DNA of 18,815 nucleotides from Alphaproteobacteria bacterium (lineage in GTDB: Bacteria > Pseudomonadota > Alphaproteobacteria > Rs-D84). The stretch is from the NCBI GenBank assembly GCA_013316395.1, contig WSMU01000019.1, forward strand, positions 1-18,815, read 5' to 3'. Positions within the stretch are counted from its first letter, which is position 1; each line of letters starts with the position of its first letter. This document shows positions 1 through 7,943 of the stretch, one piece after another. Below the pieces are notes generated by a model, which was given only the letters and a program-made list of their open reading frames with translations, was not told the origin of the DNA and did not search any database. The position numbers and the translations under genes were made by a program.

Positions 1-2025
1 ATATTTTGGTGCTGTGTTGCAGGTGTTGCGGCATTGGCGGCGCTGGTGCTGATATATGGGCATGATTTGCCTGATTATAAAAAGTTGGCGACGTATGCGC
101 CGCCGGTGGCGACGCGCCTGTATGCGTCGGACGGTTCGCTGTTGATAGAATATGCGGAAGAGCGTCGTGTATTTATAGACTATGCCGACATGCCGCCCCA
201 GTTGGTAAATGCCTTCATCGCGGCCGAGGACCAAAATTTCTGGCGTCATCCGGGCGTTGATGTCCAGGGGATAGTTCGCGCGGTGGGAAACAATGCGCTG
301 GGGCTGATGGGCTTTAATGCGAATTTTTCCGGTGCCTCAACCATTACGCAACAGGTTGCCAAGAATTTCTTTTTAACGTCTGAACGAACAATTTCCCGCA
401 AGATTAAAGAAGCGATTTTAGCGCTGAAGCTAGAGCGTGCGTTTTCAAAGCAGCATATTATGACGCTGTACCTGAACCAGATCTTTTTAGGCGCGCGCGC
501 TTATGGTGTGGGCAGTGCGGCCCTGATGTATTTTAACAAGCCCGTATCAGAGCTAAGCCTGGCGGAATGCGCATTCCTGGCATCACTGCCAAAGGCACCA
601 AATAATCGTAATCGCGCGGTAGAGCGTCGTAACTATGTTCTGCGCCGCATGGTAGAGGAAGGCTTTATAACCCAGGCCCAGGCAGACGCCGCCGCGGCCG
701 AGGAATTAAATATCAACAGCGGCTTTACCGCACAAATGGAACCGGAATTCCAATATTTTGCCGAAGATGTTCGTCGCCAGTTGCTCGGGACGCTGGGGCG
801 CGAGCAGTTGTATAACGAAGGCCTGTATATAAAAACCACAATCGTTCCGGAATATCAGCGTGCGGCATCGGCGGCACTGAACAAGGCTCTTGATAACTAT
901 AACAACGGTCGCGGCGGCAAGGAAAAGCTGCAGGGGGCGATTATAGTTATGAATCCACACACAGGGCGTGTTTTGGCAATGGCCGGCGGCCGCAGCTTTG
1001 CGGAAAGCTCCTTTAACCGCGCAACCCAGGCTTATCGCCAGGTTGGCTCAACCATAAAGCCGTTTGTATATCTGGCCGCATTAGAGCGTGGCATGTCGCC
1101 CCAGGCACTATTACTGGATGCACCGATTGTTGGTGTGCGTGAAAACAACATGCTTTGGAAGCCGGAGAATTATGATAAAAAATTCCTGGGTGATGTTCCG
1201 TTAAGACTTGCCTTAGAGACATCGCGAAATGTCCCGGCCGTCCGTTTGGTAGAGCAAATCGGTGTTGGGCCCGCCATTGATGCAGCCCAGCGTTTCGGCG
1301 TCTATCCAAAGGATATGCGGAATATGAACTTATCACTGGCGCTGGGGTCGGGGGAAACAACACTGGCGCGCCTGGTTTTGGGATATGCGGCGTTTATAAA
1401 CGGTGGGCGCGCGATTGAACCGAAACTGGTCGATTATATCGAAGATCGCTATGGCCGTCTGATTGGGGCGAGCGCGCCTGAAATGGTGGAGTGGTCTGAT
1501 GACCTGACGCCGCCCGATACATCCGCCACGTCAGAGCCATTATCCGACCCCCAGAGCCTGTACCAGATAGTATCTATTCTGCAGGGGGCGGTTGAACGTG
1601 GCACCGGCAAGCAGGCACGTGTTGCCGGTCACACCATTGCCGGCAAGACGGGGACAACAAACGATGTCAAAGATGTTTGGTTCGTCGGTTTTTCAAAAAA
1701 TCTGATAGTTGGGGTGTACTTGGGCTATGACACGCCGCGACCGCTGGGGCGCGGGGCGGGCTCGCATATGGCTGCGTTGGCGTTTGCGGACTTTATGACG
1801 GTGGCGTTGGCGCCTGAAAAGAATCAGCCGTTCGCAGTGCCCGACGGGATGACATTTATGCGCGTTAATCGCCGCAGTGGCGCGGCCGCCGCAGCCGACC
1901 CGGACGGCGTGATAATAACAGAGGCATTCAAACCCGGCCAGCGGCCAAATCCCGCCCCGCGCAAGGCCACGCCATCAGATGGCGCGCCCGGTCCCGCTGC
2001 GGCGGTTGTAGGCGGTGTATTTTGA
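1..2025 (+). CDS. mrcA: Class A penicillin-binding protein 1A (5' partial)
   Basis: This is a bifunctional peptidoglycan glycosyltransferase/transpeptidase that polymerises lipid II and crosslinks stem peptides in the periplasm. The frame is open to the left edge, and its first ~20 codons encode a hydrophobic anchor, so the true start lies outside; the TTG at 34 is inside the anchor. Numbering from codon 34: the GT51 domain (about 35-210) has EDQNFWRHPGVD with catalytic Glu65, GASTITQQVAKN (100-111), a second Glu at 126 and the YLNQIFLG motif. The transpeptidase domain (about 300-590) has STIK (Ser339, Lys342), SRN (397-399) and KTG (538-540). The tail after about 610 is Pro/Ala-rich. Only about 30 residues join the two domains, leaving no room for the OB-fold insertion common in proteobacterial PBP1A. 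It stops with TGA, which supports the standard code. Family assignment is very secure; choosing mrcA over another class A paralogue is less so. Confidence 0.95.
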   Translation: MFWCCVAGVAALAALVLIYGHDLPDYKKLATYAPPVATRLYASDGSLLIEYAEERRVFIDYADMPPQLVNAFIAAEDQNFWRHPGVDVQGIVRAVGNNALGLMGFNANFSGASTITQQVAKNFFLTSERTISRKIKEAILALKLERAFSKQHIMTLYLNQIFLGARAYGVGSAALMYFNKPVSELSLAECAFLASLPKAPNNRNRAVERRNYVLRRMVEEGFITQAQADAAAAEELNINSGFTAQMEPEFQYFAEDVRRQLLGTLGREQLYNEGLYIKTTIVPEYQRAASAALNKALDNYNNGRGGKEKLQGAIIVMNPHTGRVLAMAGGRSFAESSFNRATQAYRQVGSTIKPFVYLAALERGMSPQALLLDAPIVGVRENNMLWKPENYDKKFLGDVPLRLALETSRNVPAVRLVEQIGVGPAIDAAQRFGVYPKDMRNMNLSLALGSGETTLARLVLGYAAFINGGRAIEPKLVDYIEDRYGRLIGASAPEMVEWSDDLTPPDTSATSEPLSDPQSLYQIVSILQGAVERGTGKQARVAGHTIAGKTGTTNDVKDVWFVGFSKNLIVGVYLGYDTPRPLGRGAGSHMAALAFADFMTVALAPEKNQPFAVPDGMTFMRVNRRSGAAAAADPDGVIITEAFKPGQRPNPAPRKATPSDGAPGPAAAVVGGVF

Positions 2026-2054
2026 TATCGAATCGCCCGGTATTATGATATAAT
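2022..2054 (+). promoter_or_regulatory. Predicted sigma70-type promoter for the MliC-like gene
   Basis: TTGATA (2022-2027, overlapping the PBP1A stop) precedes TATGAT (2044-2049) by 16 nt. A perfect TATAAT at 2049-2054 is an alternative -10 with a longer 21-nt spacer. Transcription would start at or just inside the hairpin that precedes the next ATG. Predicted from consensus only. Confidence 0.5.
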
Positions 2055-2055
2055 T

Positions 2056-2075
2056 GCCCCCGTAAAGGGGGCTTT
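2056..2075 (+). promoter_or_regulatory. GC hairpin covering the ribosome binding site of the MliC-like gene
   Basis: GCCCCC (2056-2061) and GGGGGC (2067-2072) form a perfect 6-bp stem with a 5-nt loop, followed by only three T. The G-run at 2067-2071 is the only Shine-Dalgarno-like sequence for the ATG at 2079 (7 nt away), so the stem would mask it. A weak terminator for the PBP1A transcript is the alternative reading. Confidence 0.5.
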
Positions 2076-2078
2076 GTC

Positions 2079-2387
2079 ATGAGAAAGATTTTATTGCTTA
2101 TATGTGTTTTTGGATTATTTGCGTGTGACGGCAAAAACGATTCTGATTTGATTGTGCGGCGCTGCGGTGACTACAGTGTGGAAATAGATTTCACGGATAA
2201 CGGCGAAAAGATGAACGCTGTTATAAATGGTGATGGGCTATCGCTGGCACGGTCTGTATCGGCATCCGGGGCTAAATATGACGGCGTGCTAAATGATACC
2301 AATGTAACGCTGTGGGGGCGGGGCGAAGACTGGTTGCTGATTCTGGACGATGATATGGTAATCGAATGTGACGCGGTTGCGAAATAA
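2079..2387 (+). CDS. MliC-like C-type lysozyme inhibitor lipoprotein
   Basis: This 102-aa protein begins with a short lipoprotein signal peptide ending LFAC, with Cys16 as the lipidation site. The mature part resembles the MliC/PliC family: Cys near the start of the domain (RRCGDYSVEI), a Ser-Ala-Ser-Gly-Ala-Lys-Tyr motif (about 62-68) matching the family's SGARY loop, a W.(K/R)G segment (LWGRGED, about 77-83), and a closing Cys (VIEC). The two outer Cys match the disulfide known in MliC. Family members bind and block host C-type lysozyme at the outer membrane. Its place between a PBP and mraY fits wall protection. It lies 53 nt after PBP1A and 56 nt before mraY. The family call rests on recalled motifs, not a search. 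Confidence 0.75.
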   Translation: MRKILLLICVFGLFACDGKNDSDLIVRRCGDYSVEIDFTDNGEKMNAVINGDGLSLARSVSASGAKYDGVLNDTNVTLWGRGEDWLLILDDDMVIECDAVAK

Positions 2388-2418
2388 GATTTATTTTCCT
2401 TAAATCTTGTGATAAAAT
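2386..2418 (+). promoter_or_regulatory. AT-rich inverted repeat and -10 element ahead of mraY
   Basis: AAGATTTA (2386-2393, overlapping the preceding stop codon) and TAAATCTT (2401-2408) form a perfect 8-bp inverted repeat around a 7-nt spacer. TAAAAT (2413-2418) just downstream could be the mraY -10 box, but no good -35 is visible. The repeat could be an operator or an RNA hairpin; the sequence does not decide. Confidence 0.3.
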
Positions 2419-2443
2419 GGTCGGCATAAGAAGGAGAATTTTT

Positions 2444-3532
2444 ATGCTGACCGATTTTTTTCTGTCCCGTGGATATTCATTTTTTGCCAGCGGCTGGACT
2501 CAGTTTGCCGCCGCATTTGGATTGTCTTTTTTGATAATGTTTTTGTTCGGACGCCCGTTTATTGCGGCGATGCGCCGTATCCAAGGCAAGGGTCAGCCGA
2601 TAAGTGAAAACGTGCCGGAGGCACATCGTAAAAAAGCAGGCACGCCGACAATGGGCGGGCTGCTGGTGGTACTGGCGATAATAATATCGAGCGTCTTGTT
2701 TATGCCAATGAACAGCTTTGTCGGCTGGGTCGCGATTCTGGCCCTGGTTATGTTTGGCGCAATCGGCTTTGTCGATGATTATAAAAAAGTGGCAAGTCAG
2801 TCAAAAAAGGCTGCAAACGGCCTGTCGCCGGCGACACGCCTGCTGCTGGAGGGGATATGTGTTGTAATACTGGCCTACTTGGTAAACAAGACGATGCCGC
2901 CGTATATTCCGGCGTATTCGCTGGCGATTGGGGCGGGGATTATTTTGCCGCTGGGGTTGCTGTATTATGTGTTTGCATACTTTGTAATATGTGGTTCGGC
3001 CAATGCAACCAATATCACCGATGGTCTTGACGGAATGCTGGCAAAGCTGTATATGCCCGTTTTGGTTGTGCTGGTTGTGGCGCTGTATGGTGCAACGCGT
3101 ATCGGATTTATGGATACCGTAATGTTTTTGCCGGGGGCGTCGGGGCTCTATGGTGTGCTGGGGGCGGCATTTGGTGCGGTCTTGGGCTTCTTGTGGTATA
3201 ATTCAAAACCGGCATCTATCTTTATGGGCGATGTGGGCTCTCTGGCGCTGGGTGGATTTATGGGTACGGTTGCAATGCTGCTAAAGTCAGAGATTATAAT
3301 GGGTGTTGCCGCCGGGATGATGGTTTTAATTCTGATGTCTTCGTTTATTCAGACGATGTTCTTTAAAATCACGCGCAAGGCCACAGGTACCGGTCGTCGC
3401 GTGTTTTTGCGTGCGCCGCTGCATCATCATTTCGAGGAGTTGGGCTGGTCCGAGACAAAAATAGTCGAGCGATTCTTTATCGTATCCGTGCTGTTTTCGG
3501 GCCTGGCACTGGTATTATTAAAGTTTGCATAA
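2444..3532 (+). CDS. mraY: Phospho-N-acetylmuramoyl-pentapeptide-transferase MraY
   Basis: MraY is an integral inner-membrane enzyme that transfers phospho-MurNAc-pentapeptide from UDP to undecaprenyl phosphate, giving lipid I. It has 362 aa with about ten hydrophobic segments, the usual size. Signatures are KKAGTPTMGG (about 63-72), the Asp pair VDDYKK (111-112), NATNITDGLDG (187-197), FMGDVGSLALGG (260-271) and RAPLHHHFE (323-331). The start at 2444 is chosen over an upstream ATG at 2417 because AAGGAG (2431-2436) lies 7 nt before it. ftsW follows after 21 nt. murD, usually located between mraY and ftsW, is missing here, so the classical division/cell-wall order is rearranged. Confidence 0.97.
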   Translation: MLTDFFLSRGYSFFASGWTQFAAAFGLSFLIMFLFGRPFIAAMRRIQGKGQPISENVPEAHRKKAGTPTMGGLLVVLAIIISSVLFMPMNSFVGWVAILALVMFGAIGFVDDYKKVASQSKKAANGLSPATRLLLEGICVVILAYLVNKTMPPYIPAYSLAIGAGIILPLGLLYYVFAYFVICGSANATNITDGLDGMLAKLYMPVLVVLVVALYGATRIGFMDTVMFLPGASGLYGVLGAAFGAVLGFLWYNSKPASIFMGDVGSLALGGFMGTVAMLLKSEIIMGVAAGMMVLILMSSFIQTMFFKITRKATGTGRRVFLRAPLHHHFEELGWSETKIVERFFIVSVLFSGLALVLLKFA

Positions 3533-3553
3533 AAGGAAAATCGGACACCATCA

Positions 3554-4693
3554 ATGTTCAAGCGAAGTGAAGAAAGCAAAGTTACCAGCTGGTATTTCGA
3601 GATAGATCGCCGACTGCTCGGGTGTGTTCTGCTGCTGGTGTTTATAGGCATGCTGTTTGTGGTGTCCGCAGGTTCTGTGTCGGCCGAACGTATCGGCCAG
3701 CCATGGCATTATTTCATGCTAAAGATGATGCCGTTTTATATTATTGGGCTGATAACTCTTTTTGCAGCCAGTATGCTGAATAAAAAATGGGTGCTGCGTA
3801 TCAGTGCACTTAATGTGATTGTGGGAATGGCGCTGCTGCCGCTGACGATTGTGCATCCTTATATTATCAAGGGCTCTAAGCGATTTGTGCATTTGCTGGG
3901 GTTTAACGTTATGCCCGCCGATATTATGAAACCCGGCTTTATAATTTTAACCGCATGGTTCTTGGCCCGCATGTCCGAGAAGTTTGGCGACAAAATGTTT
4001 ACGTGTCGCGATGCGTGGCGGTTGGAATGGTTAAGCTGGTGGACATATCTGGCGCTGTTTTTGCCGGCGTTATTGATTATATTTCGTCACCCGGACGTTG
4101 GAACGGCAATGCTATATATGGCTGTTTTGTGTGCGATGCTGTTTATTGCCGGATTGCCGTGGAAGTTTTTTGCAGGCCTGGTCGCGCTGATTCCGTTAGG
4201 GATTACGACCGCCTTCTTTACAATGGGACACGTTCATCGTCGTATTATGACACTGTTGACCGGTGATGGTGATAACTATCAGGTAACCCAGTCTATTCAA
4301 TCAATTCAGCATGGCGGTCTGTTGGGCAGTGGTGACGACGCATTTGTAAAGCAGTCGCTGCCCGATGCACATACTGATTTTATCTTTGCTGCTATTGCCG
4401 AAGATGTGGGCGCAATTATAGCATGTGGGTTGCTGTGCCTGTTGCTATATGTGCTAAAGCGTTTGGTAACAGATGCCACCGCCGCCCGTGATCCATTTGT
4501 ATTTTATGCAACCGGTGGCGCCGCTGCACTGTTCGGTACCCAGGTTTGTATCAATTTGATGACAACATTGCATTTGTTCGCGCCAAAAGGTATGACATTG
4601 CCGTTTATTTCATACGGGGGCAGCTCTTTTGTTGCGTTCTGCCTGCTGTTTGGGATGATTTTAGCAGTAGTACGTGAAGACAAATGGAAATAA
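3554..4693 (+). CDS. ftsW: SEDS peptidoglycan glycosyltransferase FtsW
   Basis: This 379-aa polytopic inner-membrane protein belongs to the SEDS family, which polymerises lipid II together with a class B PBP. Signatures are GSKRFV (107-112), QSIQSIQHGGLLGSG (246-260), LPDAHTDFIFA (269-279, with Asp275 in the invariant HTDF) and KGMTLPFISYGGSS (345-358). The last motif, and the position between mraY and murG, favour FtsW over RodA. One departure is PADIMKP (121-127), where most family members have a PSE..K motif. Start support is weak: there is only a CGGA 8 nt upstream and AAAGGA at a long distance, so translation may depend on coupling to mraY. The gap to murG is 15 nt. Confidence 0.94.
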   Translation: MFKRSEESKVTSWYFEIDRRLLGCVLLLVFIGMLFVVSAGSVSAERIGQPWHYFMLKMMPFYIIGLITLFAASMLNKKWVLRISALNVIVGMALLPLTIVHPYIIKGSKRFVHLLGFNVMPADIMKPGFIILTAWFLARMSEKFGDKMFTCRDAWRLEWLSWWTYLALFLPALLIIFRHPDVGTAMLYMAVLCAMLFIAGLPWKFFAGLVALIPLGITTAFFTMGHVHRRIMTLLTGDGDNYQVTQSIQSIQHGGLLGSGDDAFVKQSLPDAHTDFIFAAIAEDVGAIIACGLLCLLLYVLKRLVTDATAARDPFVFYATGGAAALFGTQVCINLMTTLHLFAPKGMTLPFISYGGSSFVAFCLLFGMILAVVREDKWK

Positions 4694-4708
4694 TACGGGG
4701 GAAGAAAT

Positions 4709-5755
4709 ATGAAAATATGGATTGCGACAGGTGGAACAGGCGGACATGTTTTTCCCGCGCTTAGCGTGGCGTCTGCGCTTAGTGCGGCCGGGCATAAGAT
4801 AACGGTATCATGTGACGGCCGTGTTCATGATATGGTTGCGCGCGGAATTCCCGCCGGCGCCCGCCAGGTGCATATATGGGCGTCCGGTGTGGGTGCAAAA
4901 AGCCGTCTGCGCCAGATTTATGCGCTGGCTAAGATTGGTGTGTCTGCATCGGCGCTGGTGCTGCGCTTTATGGTTGCGCGCCCCGACCGTGTTGTGGCAT
5001 TTGGGGGCTATGCGTCTGTGCCGGCGGTTTTTGCCGCGCATCTGTGGCGGATACCTACATTTTTGCATGAACAGAACGCAGCTATTGGTCGTGCGAATAA
5101 ATTTGCGATGCGCTGGGTTAAGACATTGATGACAAGCTTTCCTGATGTTTCGGGAATTCCCGCCACCATGTCATCGCGTGTGATTTATACAGGCCTGCCG
5201 GTGCGTGCCGAATTCTTAGCCGCCGCCCGGTCGCCGCTCTCGCATGGGGCAAAAATTTTGGTAACAGGCGGTTCGCTGGGGGCCCAGATTTTAGATGATG
5301 TTGTCCCCGGTGCAATTGCTGCGATGCGTAACAAGAAGGTTTTTGTTACCCACCAGACGCGTCCGGAAAATGTTGCGCGCCTGCAAAAGTTTTATGCGGA
5401 TAATAAAATTCGCGCGAATGTTTTGTCCTTTGTTCATGACATGGCGGCACGTATAATTGACGCGGATTTGGTTATCGGGCGCAGTGGTGCCAGTACGGTC
5501 GTAGAACTGCAAACAGTGGGGCGGCCCGCGATTTTGGTCCCCCTGGGGATTAACCCGGACCAGGCGGCCAATGCGGCGGCGTTTGCCAAAAACGGCGGCG
5601 GCTTTGCTATCCTTCAGGACAAGTTTACGGCGCGCTGGCTGACGGCAACACTTGACGAGCTGTTTAATAATCCGCTGCGTCTTGATAAAATGGCGGCCAA
5701 GGCTTTTGTGCCCAATGATGCTGTCGAAAAGATAGTTGCCGCCGTAACAAAATAA
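4709..5755 (+). CDS. murG: UDP-GlcNAc:lipid I N-acetylglucosaminyltransferase MurG
   Basis: MurG is a peripheral inner-membrane GT28 enzyme that converts lipid I to lipid II, acting between MraY and the FtsW/PBP polymerases encoded next to it. Its 348 aa are the normal length. The N-terminal acceptor domain has GGTGGH (8-13), FGGYAS (98-103) and HEQNA (120-124). The C-terminal donor domain has GGSLGA (187-192), GRSGAST..E (257-266) and DQAAN (284-288), the sugar-nucleotide-binding segment, where many homologues have a His before the Gln. A purine-rich ribosome binding site (GGGGGAAG, 4697-4704) supports the ATG at 4709. No murC or murB follows; the next gene is an exported OmpA-like protein. 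Confidence 0.97.
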   Translation: MKIWIATGGTGGHVFPALSVASALSAAGHKITVSCDGRVHDMVARGIPAGARQVHIWASGVGAKSRLRQIYALAKIGVSASALVLRFMVARPDRVVAFGGYASVPAVFAAHLWRIPTFLHEQNAAIGRANKFAMRWVKTLMTSFPDVSGIPATMSSRVIYTGLPVRAEFLAAARSPLSHGAKILVTGGSLGAQILDDVVPGAIAAMRNKKVFVTHQTRPENVARLQKFYADNKIRANVLSFVHDMAARIIDADLVIGRSGASTVVELQTVGRPAILVPLGINPDQAANAAAFAKNGGGFAILQDKFTARWLTATLDELFNNPLRLDKMAAKAFVPNDAVEKIVAAVTK

Positions 5756-5775
5756 TATTTGTTACATTTTTCTGC

Positions 5776-5805
5776 TTGCTTGCGATTCGTCATTTGTTCT
5801 ATGAT
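5776..5805 (+). promoter_or_regulatory. Possible promoter of the OmpA-like gene
   Basis: TTGCTT (5776-5781) and TATGAT (5800-5805) are separated by 18 nt, upstream of the ATG at 5826. No terminator is seen after murG, so read-through from the mur genes is equally possible. Confidence 0.4.
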
Positions 5806-5825
5806 GTAATCGGAAGGAAAGGAAT

Positions 5826-7163
5826 ATGCGGCGAATTACAGTTTCTGTTTTGTCGATTTTCATTGCATTGCCGGCATTTAGTGCGACGCGTCTGCCTGTT
5901 GTAAATATTGGTGCGGCGGGTGTTTCCGCGCGTGATGCATTTGGTGAAGGGGCCACGGCACAAAAAGTTGCCCGTGCCGACACTGCGCCGGCGGTAACGG
6001 TCGCGCCCGCGCCTAAAAAGGCGGTTGTTGCACGTAATGCAAAAAAAACATCGACTCCCGTGCCGGTAAAGAAAGCGGCCGCGCCGTCGGTTGATGCGGG
6101 GGAAAAGATTGCGGCCATTGATGTTTTGTCGCCGCGCCGCCCCAGCTCGGATTTATGGGCAAAAAATGATGCGCCGCTGCGTATGCCAACGGCGGACGAG
6201 ATATCTGTGGTTCGTGCCGATTACGATTTGCCGGAAGAGAGCTTGGATTCCGCCCCGCGTAAGAATTTGGTTGCGCGCGCCGATAGTTCTTATACGGACT
6301 CGCTGGATGCGGAGATAGAAAAGCTGGTAGAGTTGCAGCGTCGCGCGGATGCATCTGTGAGCGCGCCAAAGTCTGCTTCAAATGATGTTGTCGCGCGCCG
6401 TGCGGATACGCCGGCTCCGCGTGTTATTGCGGCCCCTGTGGCGGAAACGCGCGTTGCTGACAATACGGTAAAGTCGCGCCCGGCATCAACGCAGACCGCC
6501 CCGGCCCAAGACATTGCCCTGCGCCGTGTGGTTGTTCCCATGGAATCTGATGTTATTGTTCGTACGGTGGAAAAAACGGCGTCGCCTCGTATTGCGGCGG
6601 TTCGTGATGATATGACATCGATGTCGCCGTCCGAACTGCGCAAGGCTTTCCGTAAGACGTATCTGTCGGAAAACAAGCATTTGTCCACATATCAAATAGA
6701 TGACCGTTTTGATGAGGCCAGTGATATGTCCGCATCGATGGAGGGTTTTACCGCCCGTCGTGATTTATCAGAGCAGGGGGGCGTTCGGCCGCTGGAAATA
6801 AAAATCAAATTCCGTGGTGATGATTCGGCTTTGTCGCGTGATAACTATAACTTGCTGACGGAATATGCCGGCATAGTAGTTAGCAATCCAAAGCGTGCAA
6901 TTCAAGTGTCCATCCCCAGTCGTGCAACCACAAACATGGAAGACCGCAAGCTGGCGGCGCGCCGTCTGGCGATTGTTGAGCAGGTACTGCGTGACACAGG
7001 TGTTTCAGAGCATAGAATTATGCCGGTCCTAAGCCAGCGTGATGAAGAAGGCTTTGTTCTGCGCATTATTTCCAGTGACCAGTATGAAACATTAAGCAAG
7101 CAGAAACGCGATATGTTTGGCGATACGGTTGACAAGAAAACATATAAGAGCATGTCTTGGTAA
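5826..7163 (+). CDS. Exported Ala/Pro-rich protein with a divergent OmpA-like C-terminus
   Basis: This 445-aa protein has a clear Sec signal peptide (about 1-19, ending FSA). Residues 40-270 are low-complexity, rich in Ala, Pro, Lys and Arg, with a recurring V-x-R-A-D motif (near 50, 130, 151, 173, 193). Residues 322-414 follow the OmpA-like pattern: a beta strand, SALSRDNYNLLTEYA, a second strand, LAARRLAIVEQVLRDTGV, then a terminal strand. The Arg of the peptidoglycan-binding helix appears kept (ARR, 378-380), but the Asp of the GH(T/S)D motif is not evident (PSRATT). It may span the periplasm or touch the wall, as expected beside mur genes, but the function is unknown. A strong GGAAGGAAAGG lies just before the ATG. 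comF begins 1 nt after its stop. Confidence 0.8.
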   Translation: MRRITVSVLSIFIALPAFSATRLPVVNIGAAGVSARDAFGEGATAQKVARADTAPAVTVAPAPKKAVVARNAKKTSTPVPVKKAAAPSVDAGEKIAAIDVLSPRRPSSDLWAKNDAPLRMPTADEISVVRADYDLPEESLDSAPRKNLVARADSSYTDSLDAEIEKLVELQRRADASVSAPKSASNDVVARRADTPAPRVIAAPVAETRVADNTVKSRPASTQTAPAQDIALRRVVVPMESDVIVRTVEKTASPRIAAVRDDMTSMSPSELRKAFRKTYLSENKHLSTYQIDDRFDEASDMSASMEGFTARRDLSEQGGVRPLEIKIKFRGDDSALSRDNYNLLTEYAGIVVSNPKRAIQVSIPSRATTNMEDRKLAARRLAIVEQVLRDTGVSEHRIMPVLSQRDEEGFVLRIISSDQYETLSKQKRDMFGDTVDKKTYKSMSW

Positions 7164-7164
7164 T

Positions 7165-7884
7165 ATGATTGCGCGCGGCGTAGAAAAGATTGTTGAGTTT
7201 TTGTTTCCTCCGGCGTGTCCAGTTTGTGGCGCGCCGGTGTCTATTCATGGCGAGCTTTGCGAAGACTGCTTCGGATGCTTTGACTGGATTGGGCGGCCAA
7301 AGTGTGTGCGGTGCGGCTATCCGTTGCCGCCCAGGGCGGATGGCGTTTCTAAGTGTCCGGTATGCGCCATGGGCGAGTGCAAGTTGGAATGGTTGCGATG
7401 TGCGTGCCGCTATGACGACGCATCGCGTGAAGTTATGCTGCCGTTTAAACATGGTGGGCGTATAAAATATGCAAAGTTTATGTCACGTGCCATGATTTGG
7501 GCGCTGCGCGATGTGCCGGCGGATTGTGATATTGTCATGCCTGTACCATTGGCGCGTCGCCGTCTTATTCACAGAACTTATAACCAGGCAACGCTGCTGG
7601 CGCGACCGATTGCGCGTGCAATGAACAGGCCCCTGGATGTGGACAGTGTTCGGCGCTGTCATCGGCCGGATATGGGACACATGACCCCGCGCCAGCGAAA
7701 GGAAAATATCCGTGGTGTTTTTACAGTTGTGCATCCCGAGCGTATTCGCGGTCGCAAAATTTTGCTGGTAGATGACGTATATATGAGTGGCGCCACGCTG
7801 GGTGAATTGCGTCGTGTGTTGCTGCGTGCGGGTGCCGAGTCTGTTTGTGGTGTGGCATTTTGCCGCGTTGTCCGCACGGTATAG
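7165..7884 (+). CDS. comF: ComF family double-zinc-ribbon phosphoribosyltransferase-like protein
   Basis: ComF-family proteins are linked to DNA uptake and processing of incoming single strands in naturally competent bacteria, although many members outside competent species lack a proven role. The 239-aa protein starts with two zinc-ribbon-like knuckles (Cys18/21/32/35 and Cys47/50/64/67), then LPFKHGGRIKYA (92-103), and a type I phosphoribosyltransferase domain with PVPLARRRLIHRTYNQA (126-142) and the PRPP loop VDDVYMSGAT (202-211). The ATG at 7165 is chosen because it follows the upstream TAA by one base, suggesting translational coupling; an in-frame extension to 7117 would overlap the preceding gene. 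No other competence genes are in the window. Confidence 0.92.
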   Translation: MIARGVEKIVEFLFPPACPVCGAPVSIHGELCEDCFGCFDWIGRPKCVRCGYPLPPRADGVSKCPVCAMGECKLEWLRCACRYDDASREVMLPFKHGGRIKYAKFMSRAMIWALRDVPADCDIVMPVPLARRRLIHRTYNQATLLARPIARAMNRPLDVDSVRRCHRPDMGHMTPRQRKENIRGVFTVVHPERIRGRKILLVDDVYMSGATLGELRRVLLRAGAESVCGVAFCRVVRTV

Positions 7885-7943
7885 GTACAATCTGCGCATC
7901 GGCTATAATGATTTTCCTATTTTCCAATATGTTTTATGCGTGC

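Noticed and set aside
5762..6381. Minus-strand open frames opposite the OmpA-like gene
   Set aside because: They reflect the GC-rich Ala/Pro coding sequence on the plus strand, whose signal peptide, ribosome binding site and coupling to comF are clear.
7904..7909. TATAAT as the main promoter of the DUF2147-valS unit
   Set aside because: No -35 at a workable distance; the TTGAAT/TACGAT pair further downstream is better, so this is noted only as an alternative.
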